Numbered from the stretch's first letter, positions 7,479 to 14,382 are shown. The stretch: 19,603 bases of DNA from Desulfotomaculum sp. (GCA_012961725.1 DTYU01000184.1:1-19603), one strand, 5' to 3'. Numbers and translations are program-made. The notes: generated from the sequence alone by a model not told the origin.

Positions 7479-8319
7479 CCTCTTGCCCCCCTAAGTACGG
7501 CTTTGAGCCGTCCGACTTGAATTGCATAGCCTGCTGGACGAGTGCAGCCCCAGCCAAAACCGCTATCCCTAAAAGAACCACTGCCGGCCCCGGCGGCAAG
7601 TCAAGCGCATAGGACAAGTGTAAACCCCCAATGACGAGCACCGCGCCTGTAAGCGCCGCCGTCACCGTCACCCCGCGGAAGCTCCTGTTCACCCTCACCG
7701 CGATCAGCACCGGGACAACCACCAGCGCCCCGGCGAGAAGCACCCCCACCGCCCTGATCGCCATCGCCACCACGGCCGCCGCCACAACCATAAAAGCGGC
7801 GTTGACCGCCGGCACAGGAAAACCTGCGGACCGCGCATATTCCTCGTCGAGCGCCAGCGCAAAAAGACTCCGGTATAAAAATAGTATCACCAACACCCCC
7901 CCCGCCGCCAGCCCTAAGATCAGATACAGGTCCTGCACGGTGACCGTCAGCAGGCTGCCGAAGAGGTACCCCGCCAGGTCTGCACCGAAGCCGCGGCTCT
8001 TGCTGATGAGGATGACACCGAGGGCCAACCCCCCGGCCATCACCACGGCCAGGAAAGCCTCCGCGTAGAAACGCTCCTTCTGCCGCAGCCACTCCGCGGC
8101 GAAGGCCGCCGCCAGCACCACCGCCATTGCGGGGATGCCCGGCGCGATTCCCAACACCAGGCCGACTGCCACGCCGGTCAAAGAGACGTGCCCCAGGGCG
8201 TCGGCCAAAAAGGCAAACCGCCTGGCTACCACAAAGACTCCGACCAGCGGACACATCACCCCGCACAGTGCACCTGCCGCCATCGCCCGCAAAAAAAAGT
8301 CACACTGGTAGATATCCAT
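7411..8319 (-). CDS. znuB: Zinc/manganese ABC transporter permease (ABC-3 family)
   Basis: A 302-residue integral membrane protein with about eight to nine hydrophobic segments, in the ZnuB/MntB family. Typical family features are MAAGALCGVMCPLVGVFVV near the N-terminus and LGHVSLTGVAVG, which corresponds to the conserved SDALGHVSL-type segment. ATG 8319 starts 2 bp after the znuC stop. The last ~30 residues (after about 270) are hydrophilic and longer than usual, and they overlap the HAD gene. Context with znuA, znuC and a Fur-family gene argues for zinc, though manganese importers share this fold. Confidence 0.92.
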   Translation of the reverse strand: MDIYQCDFFLRAMAAGALCGVMCPLVGVFVVARRFAFLADALGHVSLTGVAVGLVLGIAPGIPAMAVVLAAAFAAEWLRQKERFYAEAFLAVVMAGGLALGVILISKSRGFGADLAGYLFGSLLTVTVQDLYLILGLAAGGVLVILFLYRSLFALALDEEYARSAGFPVPAVNAAFMVVAAAVVAMAIRAVGVLLAGALVVVPVLIAVRVNRSFRGVTVTAALTGAVLVIGGLHLSYALDLPPGPAVVLLGIAVLAGAALVQQAMQFKSDGSKPYLGGQEVARAGGSGHPADQAVTRGDLRP

Positions 8320-8321
8320 CT

Positions 8322-9170
8322 TTAAGACCCCTTGCCGTACACCTCCTGTCTTCTCCGTCCAACAGAGCCGGGAACGTAGACCGGCATGCCATACAGCGCG
8401 GAGAGCTTCCCGTTTTCAAGACACTCCTCTGACGCTCCCTCGAACACTATGCGCCGGTTGAGAAAAACCACCTTCCTTACCCTGCGCGAGACCGCCCCGA
8501 TGTCGTGCGTAACGAGCACCACCGTCATACCCTGCCCTCGGTTGAGCCGCTCGAGCAGCCCGTAAAAGGCGTCCTCGCCTGCCGGATCCAGCCCCTCCGC
8601 AGCCTCATCAAGCAGCAGCACCTCCGGTTCCGCCGCCAGTGCGCGGGCGATGGCCACTCGCTGCCGCTGCCCTCCTGAAAGCGCCCGCACCGGGCGGTGG
8701 GCCAGCTCTTCGAGCCCCAGCGCTGAAAGCGCCGCCGTTATCTTCTCCCGGTCTTTTGGGGCCAGCCGGCGCCACAGCCCCGCCCGCGCCGTACGTCCCG
8801 TGGCAACAACCTCCCATACCGTGGCGGGAAAATCCCCGAAAGCCGCCCCCTTCTGCGGGACGTAGCCGATGCGGTACCGCTCGCGAAACCGGCTGCCATC
8901 CATACCGAAAAGCTTAAGCATACCCGTTCCGGGCTGATAAAGCCCCAGGATTATCTTAAGCAGGGTGGTTTTACCGGCACCGTTAGGCCCCAACACAGCC
9001 AAGAAATCGCCCCGCCTTATCTCAAGGCTGATATTCTCCAACACCTGATTTCGCCCGAAGGCGAACCCGACCCCTTCGAGTTTGATTACCGCTTCAACGT
9101 CTGAATGCTCCCCGGCGGGGTAAAACTTCAAAGCCTCAACATCCTCCCTCAAGAATTTCGGGGACACCAT
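8322..9170 (-). CDS. znuC: Zinc ABC transporter ATP-binding protein
   Basis: This is the ATPase of the zinc importer. Counting from ATG 9170, it has Walker A GPNGAGKTT (61-69), YVPQKG as Q-loop, signature LSGGQRQ, Walker B LLLDEA and switch VTHD. The usual DEP is replaced by DEA (LLLDEAAEGLD), a mild oddity. The outermost ATG lies inside dispersed repeat copy B, so residues 1-6 are repeat-encoded. A TTG at 9131-9129 has GGGAGG 11 bases upstream and would remove 13 residues. Either start leaves the ATPase domain, which begins near residue 28, intact. The gene is 295 bp from znuA and 2 bp from znuB. Confidence 0.92.
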   Translation of the reverse strand: MVSPKFLREDVEALKFYPAGEHSDVEAVIKLEGVGFAFGRNQVLENISLEIRRGDFLAVLGPNGAGKTTLLKIILGLYQPGTGMLKLFGMDGSRFRERYRIGYVPQKGAAFGDFPATVWEVVATGRTARAGLWRRLAPKDREKITAALSALGLEELAHRPVRALSGGQRQRVAIARALAAEPEVLLLDEAAEGLDPAGEDAFYGLLERLNRGQGMTVVLVTHDIGAVSRRVRKVVFLNRRIVFEGASEECLENGKLSALYGMPVYVPGSVGRRRQEVYGKGS

Positions 9171-9242
9171 ACTAAATTATTGACTCCGCCCTCTGACCTC
9201 TGCTTCGAATTTCGGGGACACCATACTAAATTATTGACTCCG
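9153..9242 (+). repeat. Dispersed repeat, tandem copies B and C
   Basis: Two identical 36-bp units (9153-9188 and 9207-9242) sit 54 bp apart in direct orientation. Both carry the core CGGGGACACCATACTAAATT that also occurs as copy A at 2166-2192. Each unit is followed by a CTCTGACCTCT- or GTCTGACCTCT-like stretch. Copy B overlaps the first codons of the longest znuC reading frame. Confidence 0.9.
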
Positions 9243-9330
9243 ACGTCTGACCTCTGGCCTCTAACCTCCGACTTTCTGCTTCCATTTTCCAACCTCTAAC
9301 CTCCGGTCTCTAACTTCCGAATTCCGTAGT
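9243..9330. repeat. Low-complexity purine/pyrimidine block of degenerate short repeats
   Basis: The plus strand is a run of variants of CTCTAACCTCCG and TCTGACCTCTG; the minus strand is purine-rich. An 11-mer, AGAGGTTGGAA, recurs at about 10993-11003 in opposite orientation. There is no coding sign. It fills part of the 295-bp znuA-znuC gap. Confidence 0.6.
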
Positions 9331-9358
9331 CCGGAAAAAGGCCCGAGGCCGTTTCCGG
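9331..9358. other. Strong hairpin in the znuA-znuC gap
   Basis: CCGGAAA and TTTCCGG form a 7-bp outer stem, with an inner GGCC-CGA-GGCC stem. It lies 108 bp after the znuA stop. Neither strand has a U-run after it, so it may be an mRNA-stabilising or leaky-termination element rather than a full terminator. Confidence 0.5.
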
Positions 9359-9465
9359 CAAACACCGCCTATCCTTTAGGTTAGCGACAGATTCGGACTC
9401 ATTCACTAAGATTGTCCGCTGAGTACTGGGACAGGCCGCTTTTAGCTCCCGGTGGCGCTGGGTCC

Positions 9466-10398
9466 TTACTTTAGCGCGGTTTGCAGCGCGATCAGGTTCT
9501 CCTTCATTACCGTGATGTAATCCTTACCGCCGGCCTTTTCTTCCGGCAGGAGCCCCGCCACCGGGCTGAGCACAAGACTGTCTACCCCGGCCTCCCTGGC
9601 CAGTGTCTCCGCCAAACGGGGGTTTGCAGCCGACTCAAAAAATACGTAGCGTACCCCGTGCTCTTTTACCAACTGCACCAGTTCCTTCAGCCGCGCCGGC
9701 GAAGGCTCCGCCTGGGGGGAAAACCCGGCGACCGGAATCTGCCTTAGTCCGTAGCGCGCCGCCAGATACCCGAAAGCGGCGTGCGACGTCACAATCTCCT
9801 TGTGCTTGAAACCCTTCGCTGCCTCCCGGTAGGCGGCATCCAAGGCCTGAAGCTCTGATTTATAAGCAGCCAATCGCTCCTCATAATACGCCGCACCGGC
9901 CGGGTCCGCCTCGGCCAGCCCCTCGGCAATCCGTTCCGCGTAATACTGCGCGTTGACCGGATCCAGCCAGGCGTGCGGGTCATACTGCGCGTGGCGGTGC
10001 CCGTTCTCGTGCTCGTGTCCGGCACCCTCCCCAAAACGCATGAGCCTGAGTCCCTCAGTCGCCTTCACGATCTCTTTCCCCATGAAGTCAGAGAGGACAC
10101 CTTCGACCCAAGGTTCAAGTCCGGCACCGTTATAGACGAAAACGTCCGCCTTCACCATCCGGGCCACATCTTGAGGAGTGGGCTCCCAAGCGTGCACGCT
10201 CACCCCGGGAGGCACAAGGCACCTCACCTCGACCCTCTCGCCCCCGACCTGGCGGACAAAATCGTAAAGCGGGTAAAAGGTGGCGACCACCTCGACCTTC
10301 CCGGTGCCGCGATCGCTTCCAGCCCGGGCGCACCCCCCTAAGAGAACGCACAGGACTGCTGCCAAAATCAGAATCCGCACGCGCAAACGAATCCTCAC
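9466..10398 (-). CDS. znuA: Zinc-binding lipoprotein of the ABC transporter (ZnuA)
   Basis: This is the cluster-9 metal-binding lipoprotein. The frame is open to 10506, but the GTG at 10398-10396 overlaps the regulator's stop (GTGA) and has a G-rich site 8 bases upstream. That gives 310 residues with a signal and lipobox LLGGC at C23. Likely metal ligands are H69 (VSVHAWEP), H142 (DPHAWLDP) and H206 (VTSHAAFGY). A histidine/acid loop HEHENGHRH (128-136) is characteristic of zinc rather than manganese binding proteins. Co-translation with a Fur-family regulator supports zinc as substrate. Confidence 0.94.
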   Translation of the reverse strand: MRIRLRVRILILAAVLCVLLGGCARAGSDRGTGKVEVVATFYPLYDFVRQVGGERVEVRCLVPPGVSVHAWEPTPQDVARMVKADVFVYNGAGLEPWVEGVLSDFMGKEIVKATEGLRLMRFGEGAGHEHENGHRHAQYDPHAWLDPVNAQYYAERIAEGLAEADPAGAAYYEERLAAYKSELQALDAAYREAAKGFKHKEIVTSHAAFGYLAARYGLRQIPVAGFSPQAEPSPARLKELVQLVKEHGVRYVFFESAANPRLAETLAREAGVDSLVLSPVAGLLPEEKAGGKDYITVMKENLIALQTALK

Positions 10399-10829
10399 TC
10401 TCCTTGCCCCCCTGTCTCCCGGCAATCCCTGCAGTAGCCGAAAACCGCAAAGGTATGGCCCCGGACCTCGAAATCCGGGTTTTGCTCGGCCACCTTCACA
10501 AGACAATCAGCCGGACAAAAAGGGAAGGCGACCGCCTGCCCGCACCCTAAGCAAATCAAGTGGTGCTGGTGCTGGCGGTGGAACTCGAAGCGTTTTCCGC
10601 CGTCGGGAAAAAGGATTTCGTCAAGCAGACCAAATCCTCTAAGCGCCTCGAGGGTGCGGTAAACGGTTCCGAGGCCGATATTCGGAAAGCTTCTGTGGAC
10701 AAGGTCAGCGATCTCCCTGGCGCTGAGCGGCCTTCCGGCTGCTAACAGCACCATTACGATTTGCTGCCGCTGGGGCGTAAGCTTCAGACCCCTTTCTCTG
10801 AAACCTGCCAAAACCTGATTGAGATTCAC
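10395..10829 (-). CDS. zur: Fur-family transcriptional regulator, probably Zur
   Basis: A 144-residue metal-sensing repressor of the Fur family. The N-terminal winged helix spans about 1-80 (LTPQRQQIVMVLL, then IGLGTVYRTLEAL as recognition region). The dimerisation part carries the histidine cluster HRQHQHH (84-90) and two structural zinc pairs, C93/C96 and C133/C136. The GTG start is 7 bases after GGGAGG. It is the first gene of the operon, overlapping znuA by 4 bp. Zur is inferred from that neighbour; Fur and PerR share the fold. A symmetric site next to its promoter suggests autoregulation, so zinc would shut down both regulator and importer. Confidence 0.9.
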   Translation of the reverse strand: MNLNQVLAGFRERGLKLTPQRQQIVMVLLAAGRPLSAREIADLVHRSFPNIGLGTVYRTLEALRGFGLLDEILFPDGGKRFEFHRQHQHHLICLGCGQAVAFPFCPADCLVKVAEQNPDFEVRGHTFAVFGYCRDCRETGGQGE

Positions 10830-10914
10830 GCCATAGCCTCCCAGCCGGAATAGAAAGAAGCACGCTGAAGAAAACCGCCGCCGCCGGTCCGCTTCGCCGA
10901 ACCGGTAACAGTTC

Positions 10915-10966
10915 TTAAATAGGAATGCTTCTCAAATAGCATAATTTATCGTTTGAAAAAAGTCAA
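10915..10966 (-). promoter_or_regulatory. Promoter and candidate Zur operator of the zinc operon
   Basis: On the minus strand TTGACT (10966-10961), a 17-bp spacer and TATGCT (10943-10938) form a good sigma-A promoter. Directly downstream, over the expected transcription start, is an imperfect inverted repeat around GAATGCTTC (about 10917-10937; arms TGAGAA and TAGGAA read inward). This resembles a Fur-family 7-1-7 box. The promoter is firm; the operator assignment is inference. Confidence 0.7.
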
Positions 10967-11320
10967 GGGAGCGATTGGGAAGTGAGAGGCAAGAGGTTGG
11001 AAGTGAGATCTTCGAAGGAATTCGCTGCACGAATTCCCTGTGAATCGGAGAATTGGAGAGGGGGAGAATCGGAGAACGGTCTCTCCGTCTCACCATTTCG
11101 TCGTTCAAAGGCTCATCGCCGGGGCCGACCGAAACTGTTAGACCCCAGAGCGTGTCGCTCAGATGCAGTTTGGGTGCAATGACGAAACGCGGTGAGGAAC
11201 GAGCAGAGCGCGGAAGGCGCAGCCGGGCAGGCCGGAGCGTACTAAAGCGTACGTGAGGATCTGGCCGGCAAGCCTGACAAAGCTATGCGAAGTTCATCGC
11301 CGCGCCCGACGGAAGAAGTA
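10967..11320. other. Non-coding repeat-rich spacer (about 350 bp)
   Basis: No convincing gene is seen. The left part (10978-11065) is purine-rich degenerate repeat sequence like that at 9243-9330 and holds an 8-bp palindrome GGAATTCG/CGAATTCC (11017-11037). The right part contains two imperfect direct copies of a TCATCGCCG.G.CCGAC.GAA stretch starting at 11113 and 11294. It also holds a short hairpin CGTAC/GTACG near 11240-11255. It separates the zinc operon promoter from the 3' end of the second DUF2225 gene. Confidence 0.5.
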
Positions 11321-11992
11321 CTATGTCTGCGGAAGGATTTGCGGGGTACCGTCTTTATGCCTGGCCCGCTCGCGCATGTCGGCAAAACCCGGCCGCAGCC
11401 ACTGGGGCAAGGCACCTTCTTCCACTTCGGCAAAGGCCTCTAACGCCTCCGTGAAGCGGCCCAGCCGGCGACAAAGCTCCCCAATCAAGTACGCAACAAA
11501 GGCCGCCTCTATCCCGCTCAGCCCTTCTGCCGCGGCCTTCCGGAAGTACCGCACCGCCTCTTCCTGATGATGGCGTTCCGCCTCCAGGTTCTTCTCCTGC
11601 CGCGCGCACCACGAACCACGGAGATGCAAGTGCGCGAGTTGCATCGCCGGGGCGCCCCTTCGCCGGGCGGCGCTTGCTGCGAGCCTGTACTTTTCACTGC
11701 CGGGGTAAAGCCGGCGCTGGTCCTTTAAGAACTCGCCCATCACCCGCTTGAGCGGATGATACTCACTGTAACGCGGAAACTCCCCCAAGAACTCAAACTC
11801 CGCAAAATAGCCGGCAAAGCGGCATGCGGGACAGACCACCACCAGAAAGGGGTAGACAAAAATATTGCCCGCCCGGTAACAGAGGTCGCTCTCAAGCAGC
11901 CCGCCCGAGCCAGTATCCCGAAGGACTTCCGCCGGGAAATTGGTGTAACATTCGGGACACCGCATCCGGCAAAATTCTGGTACAAGCATCAC
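11321..11992 (-). CDS. DUF2225 family protein (second copy)
   Basis: The 223-residue protein has the same layout as the C-terminal half of the 5159-6373 product. CPEC (12/15) is followed by ESDLC (C38) and, after a hydrophobic strand, CPAC (54/57). The helical C-terminal part resembles TPR repeats (YFRKAAAEGLSGIEA and RFTEALEAFAEVEEG). It lacks the N-terminal barrel domain. The start is GTG 11992 or the adjacent ATG 11989. The obvious AAGGAGG is 19 bases upstream of the GTG, farther than usual. A tiny frame, GTG CTC TTG CCG TGA, starts at proper spacing from it and ends overlapping the ATG (TGATG), so initiation may be coupled. Function is unknown; a zinc-bound structural fold is likely. Confidence 0.82.
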   Translation of the reverse strand: MMLVPEFCRMRCPECYTNFPAEVLRDTGSGGLLESDLCYRAGNIFVYPFLVVVCPACRFAGYFAEFEFLGEFPRYSEYHPLKRVMGEFLKDQRRLYPGSEKYRLAASAARRRGAPAMQLAHLHLRGSWCARQEKNLEAERHHQEEAVRYFRKAAAEGLSGIEAAFVAYLIGELCRRLGRFTEALEAFAEVEEGALPQWLRPGFADMRERARHKDGTPQILPQT

Positions 11993-12022
11993 GGCAAGAG
12001 CACCTTATTTTCCTCCTTCGGG

Positions 12023-12112
12023 CTACCGGCTTCCGCACGCGCCAACGCCCGCCGCCCGCAACTTCTGCTCGACCGAAGGATAAAGCGTGATGTCCGTGAG
12101 GTTTAACAGCAT
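12023..12112 (-). CDS. Small ORF, 29 residues, upstream of DUF2225 gene
   Basis: An ATG at 12112 sits 7 bases after a perfect AGGAGG. The product begins MLLNLTDITLYPSVEQKL and ends GACGSR before TAG; it is soluble and not membrane-like. It ends 30 bp before the second DUF2225 gene on the same strand. It may be a real small protein, a translated leader, or the surviving N-terminus of a larger gene. I recognise no family. Confidence 0.45.
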   Translation of the reverse strand: MLLNLTDITLYPSVEQKLRAAGVGACGSR

Positions 12113-12230
12113 TGTAACACCTCCTGCAGTTTTCCGCCAGAACCTCAGTCCACATGAAGACTGCGTTGAACCAGCGACGGTACCCCAAAAGCGGCGCTTG
12201 CCCGCTTCCTCCCCCGGCGCAGAATAACCA

Positions 12231-12270
12231 AAAAATGAAAGGGGCCGGGCTTGGCCGCCCGGCCCCTTTT
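12231..12270 (-). terminator. Rho-independent terminator of the cysteine-rich gene
   Basis: On the minus strand a 13-bp GC-rich stem (AAAGGGGCCGGGC with its complement, 12238-12250 and 12257-12269) has a 6-base loop and is followed by CATTTTTT. It lies 15 bp after the stop of the 12285-12866 gene. Confidence 0.88.
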
Positions 12271-12284
12271 CGGTTCTTGTACCG

Positions 12285-12866
12285 CTACGGGGAGCTGCAG
12301 TCATAGTCGGGACACTGCGGCGGGAAGAGCGGCGGCGGGCAAACGATCGGGGGAGTTGGCGCAACCGCCTCGCAGACCTTGGGCACGCAGAACCCGAAGG
12401 TCGGGATGAGCAGCTTCACCACGGCCACCACCTGAATGATGATGCAGAGATCGAAGGTGCAGCAGGCCTGCTCGCCCACAATCATGCAGGGGCCGCAGCT
12501 ATAGGTGACGATGCTGCACGCCGTCTGTGTCCCCTCGGGGGCGCAAAGGACCACCGTCTTGGTGAAACCGAACTCCTTCTGGTCCGTGAAGATCACGTTG
12601 CCGTCGGGGTCTGTAATTGTCACCTTTGCATCCACGGTAATTGCAAACGTGACGTTGGCCCGGCCCTGCGCATCAGGGGCCGTACGTGCGATCTCCTCAC
12701 ACTTTACACTTTTAATTTGGCATTCAATGGTTGAACCCCGGGGAACCGTCACGTCACACAAGTCGAAGCAGTTGTTTTCCCGCCGTTCCGCCTGGTAGCA
12801 GAAGTCATAGACCTTGAAGGTCTCGATACAGATGATCTCACACCCCTTGATATCCACCTCTGGCAT
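12285..12866 (-). CDS. Cysteine-rich protein of unknown function (possible spore-surface protein)
   Basis: The 193-residue protein has 19 cysteines spread along its length, including CGPC and CC pairs. It has no signal peptide. The central part looks like a beta-rich domain (TVPRGSTIECQIKSVKCEE, ANVTFAITVDAKVTITDPDG). A hydrophobic stretch (IIIQVVAVVKLLIP) is followed by a proline/cysteine tail. The ATG follows AAGGAGGT at ideal spacing, and a strong terminator closes the gene, so it is monocistronic. Cysteine-rich, leaderless, beta-type proteins of this kind occur in spore coats and exosporia. A loose sigma-K-like match (AC, 16-17 bp, CATAGACTG) lies upstream near 12920-12945. Both are suggestive only. 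I do not recognise a named family. Confidence 0.75.
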   Translation of the reverse strand: MPEVDIKGCEIICIETFKVYDFCYQAERRENNCFDLCDVTVPRGSTIECQIKSVKCEEIARTAPDAQGRANVTFAITVDAKVTITDPDGNVIFTDQKEFGFTKTVVLCAPEGTQTACSIVTYSCGPCMIVGEQACCTFDLCIIIQVVAVVKLLIPTFGFCVPKVCEAVAPTPPIVCPPPLFPPQCPDYDCSSP

Positions 12867-12981
12867 GTTACTACCTCCTTGGCAATTTATTCGTCGGCTG
12901 CCTTTTAATGTCAGTCTATGACGCCGGTCGACAGATGGTTACACTAAAAGCAGCTCTCAGCGGTAAATTTTTCTATCTCGA

Positions 12982-13011
12982 TTGCCAAAGACAGACTCAA
13001 GCCAATATAAT
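12982..13011 (+). promoter_or_regulatory. Promoter for the 13042-13530 gene
   Basis: TTGCCA (12982-12987), an 18-bp spacer and a perfect TATAAT (13006-13011) lie 30 bp before the ATG. Confidence 0.6.
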
Positions 13012-13041
13012 ATACCAAGACCGTTTTTTGAGGTGAAGAAA

Positions 13042-13530
13042 ATGCCGTGGTATTGGCGCCCGTTATTAGGGCCTGTCTGGATCGAATCAGCGAAGGGACG
13101 CGTGGAAAGAGAAAAACCTCGCAGGGATGCTCAAGAAACGCGGGCGGAACCTGCGGAGACTGAAAGCAAGAATACGCGGGCGGCCAAGAAAGACCCATCC
13201 GCCGGGGAAGCTGCCCGCGAAAAACCTGCTCTTACTGAAACACCGGCTCCAAATGATAAGACCGCGGCCGGAGAACCGGATCTCTGTCGAACCGCCGCCG
13301 CCATTGCCAAACGGTTCGAAGAAGTAGCGCCGGGCTTATTTTGTTTCAAAACCGCCGGCGGCACCGCTTCCCATGACAAGAAAAGGACCAACAAACTCAA
13401 CCGCCAGCTCGAGGAAATCGCCGTTCGCGCAAGCGGTGCCCTATGTTCCTCCTTAGACGCCTATAAGATGAGCAGCAAGACGGTAAATGGCCTGCCGATC
13501 TATACCTTCAAGCGCTCAGCAGAAAAATAG
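13042..13530 (+). CDS. Unknown charged protein, 162 residues
   Basis: The ATG at 13042 follows GAGGTGAA and a promoter. The frame extends upstream to a TTG at 12982, but that codon coincides with the -35 element, so I reject the longer form. The N-terminus has an aromatic patch (MPWYWRPLLGPVWIE). The middle (about 25-85) is a low-complexity Ala/Glu/Lys/Pro-rich linker. The C-terminal third looks folded (AAAIAKRFEEVAPGLFCF, then RTNKLNRQLEEIAVRASGAL and VNGLPIYTFKR). I know no family for it. It is divergent from the cysteine-rich gene. Confidence 0.65.
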   Translation: MPWYWRPLLGPVWIESAKGRVEREKPRRDAQETRAEPAETESKNTRAAKKDPSAGEAAREKPALTETPAPNDKTAAGEPDLCRTAAAIAKRFEEVAPGLFCFKTAGGTASHDKKRTNKLNRQLEEIAVRASGALCSSLDAYKMSSKTVNGLPIYTFKRSAEK

Positions 13531-13531
13531 A

Positions 13532-13558
13532 TGTGACAGGGGACGGTCCCCTGTCACA
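13532..13558. repeat. Perfect 13-bp palindrome TGTGACAGGGGAC/GTCCCCTGTCACA
   Basis: Two 13-base arms flank a single central G, immediately after the stop of the 13042-13530 gene and before the convergent CAP gene. There is no U-tail, so it is not a standard terminator. Similar GGGGAC-containing palindromes are scattered in related genomes; the link is from memory, not search. Confidence 0.8.
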
Positions 13559-13605
13559 CGGCACCCAAGTGATGCCTGAGCACCAGATCGACTGCGAAAG
13601 CTGAA

Positions 13606-14382
13606 TCAATCGCCCAAGAAGAGCTGCGTCACGTACACCCCGTACGGCGTCGAGACGACCCCGATCCCGATCAAGTCGTGCCGCGGATCCAATATGTTGG
13701 CGCGGTGACCGGCGCTTTCCATGAAGAGCGCGTGCGCCCTTTCCACCGTCGCACACCGGGCGATATTCTCGGCGCCCATAACCCTCGCTGATATACCGGC
13801 ATCTCTTTCCATATCGTAAGCAGAACCGTAAGTGGGCGAAACGTGGCCGAAGTAATTGTTCTCATACATATCCCGGCTCTTCAGGCGGGCAAGCTTTACC
13901 AGGCGCACGTCGAGCGTAAACGGCGGCAACCCGGCCTTAACCCTCTCCTGGTTGGCCAAGTCAAACAGGACCTTTTCATCGGGGGTAAGCGCCCCTGCCT
14001 CACCGGTATCATTCTGCGTGGACGGTGCAGGGGCAGTACCGGCACCGCCTTCGTCCTGCGGCGTCACCTGCGTGTAACCGGACGAGGGGGACGGAGAATA
14101 GAAGCGGCTGTTCAGTATCCTGGCATAGTAATCGGCGCGGGTCAAGTGAAATACGGGAGTCCTATCAGTAACAGCTCCTGATCTTTGGGCAGGGGCGGGC
14201 TGTACGGGACCGGGGTTCATGATCGAACCTGAATAGAACCGGTTGTACTGTATCCCATACTCTTCCCACTGCGCATAGTAATCCTGCACCGAAAGGTATG
14301 CATGGGCCAACCCCGCTGGTACCGTCGTTGCCACAATCAGTGCAACAGCCAAGAGAAACGTTCTTTGCAGCGCCTTTTTCAT
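13606..14382 (-). CDS. Secreted CAP-domain (SCP/YkwD-like) protein
   Basis: The 258-residue protein has a signal peptide (MKKALQRTF, hydrophobic core, cleavage after AHA at about 28). The C-terminal CAP domain (about 135-258) shows LANQERVKAGLPPF, the conserved FGHVSP histidine, GAENIA and the FMESAGHRANIL helix with its second histidine. YkwD-type CAP proteins are common in spore-formers and act outside the cytoplasm; their biochemical role is unsettled. Residues 34-51 and 84-96 repeat a motif (DYYA, a short spacer, then N/S-RFYS) that I do not recognise. A proline/serine linker follows. The ATG has AAGGGGG upstream, and a good promoter lies at 14430-14458. Confidence 0.88.
   Translation of the reverse strand: MKKALQRTFLLAVALIVATTVPAGLAHAYLSVQDYYAQWEEYGIQYNRFYSGSIMNPGPVQPAPAQRSGAVTDRTPVFHLTRADYYARILNSRFYSPSPSSGYTQVTPQDEGGAGTAPAPSTQNDTGEAGALTPDEKVLFDLANQERVKAGLPPFTLDVRLVKLARLKSRDMYENNYFGHVSPTYGSAYDMERDAGISARVMGAENIARCATVERAHALFMESAGHRANILDPRHDLIGIGVVSTPYGVYVTQLFLGD

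Noticed and set aside
7601..8266. Long Gly/Arg-rich open frame inside znuB on the same strand
   Set aside because: Low-complexity product typical of GC-rich shadow frames, no ribosome site, and fully inside a recognised permease gene.
10399..10506. Upstream extension of the znuA frame into the regulator gene
   Set aside because: The added residues precede the signal peptide and lie in the regulator's coding sequence; the GTG at 10398 gives a clean lipoprotein signal.
11242..11433. Short minus-strand frame overlapping the 3' end of the DUF2225 gene
   Set aside because: No ribosome site, arginine/serine-rich shadow composition, and it conflicts with the recognised gene.
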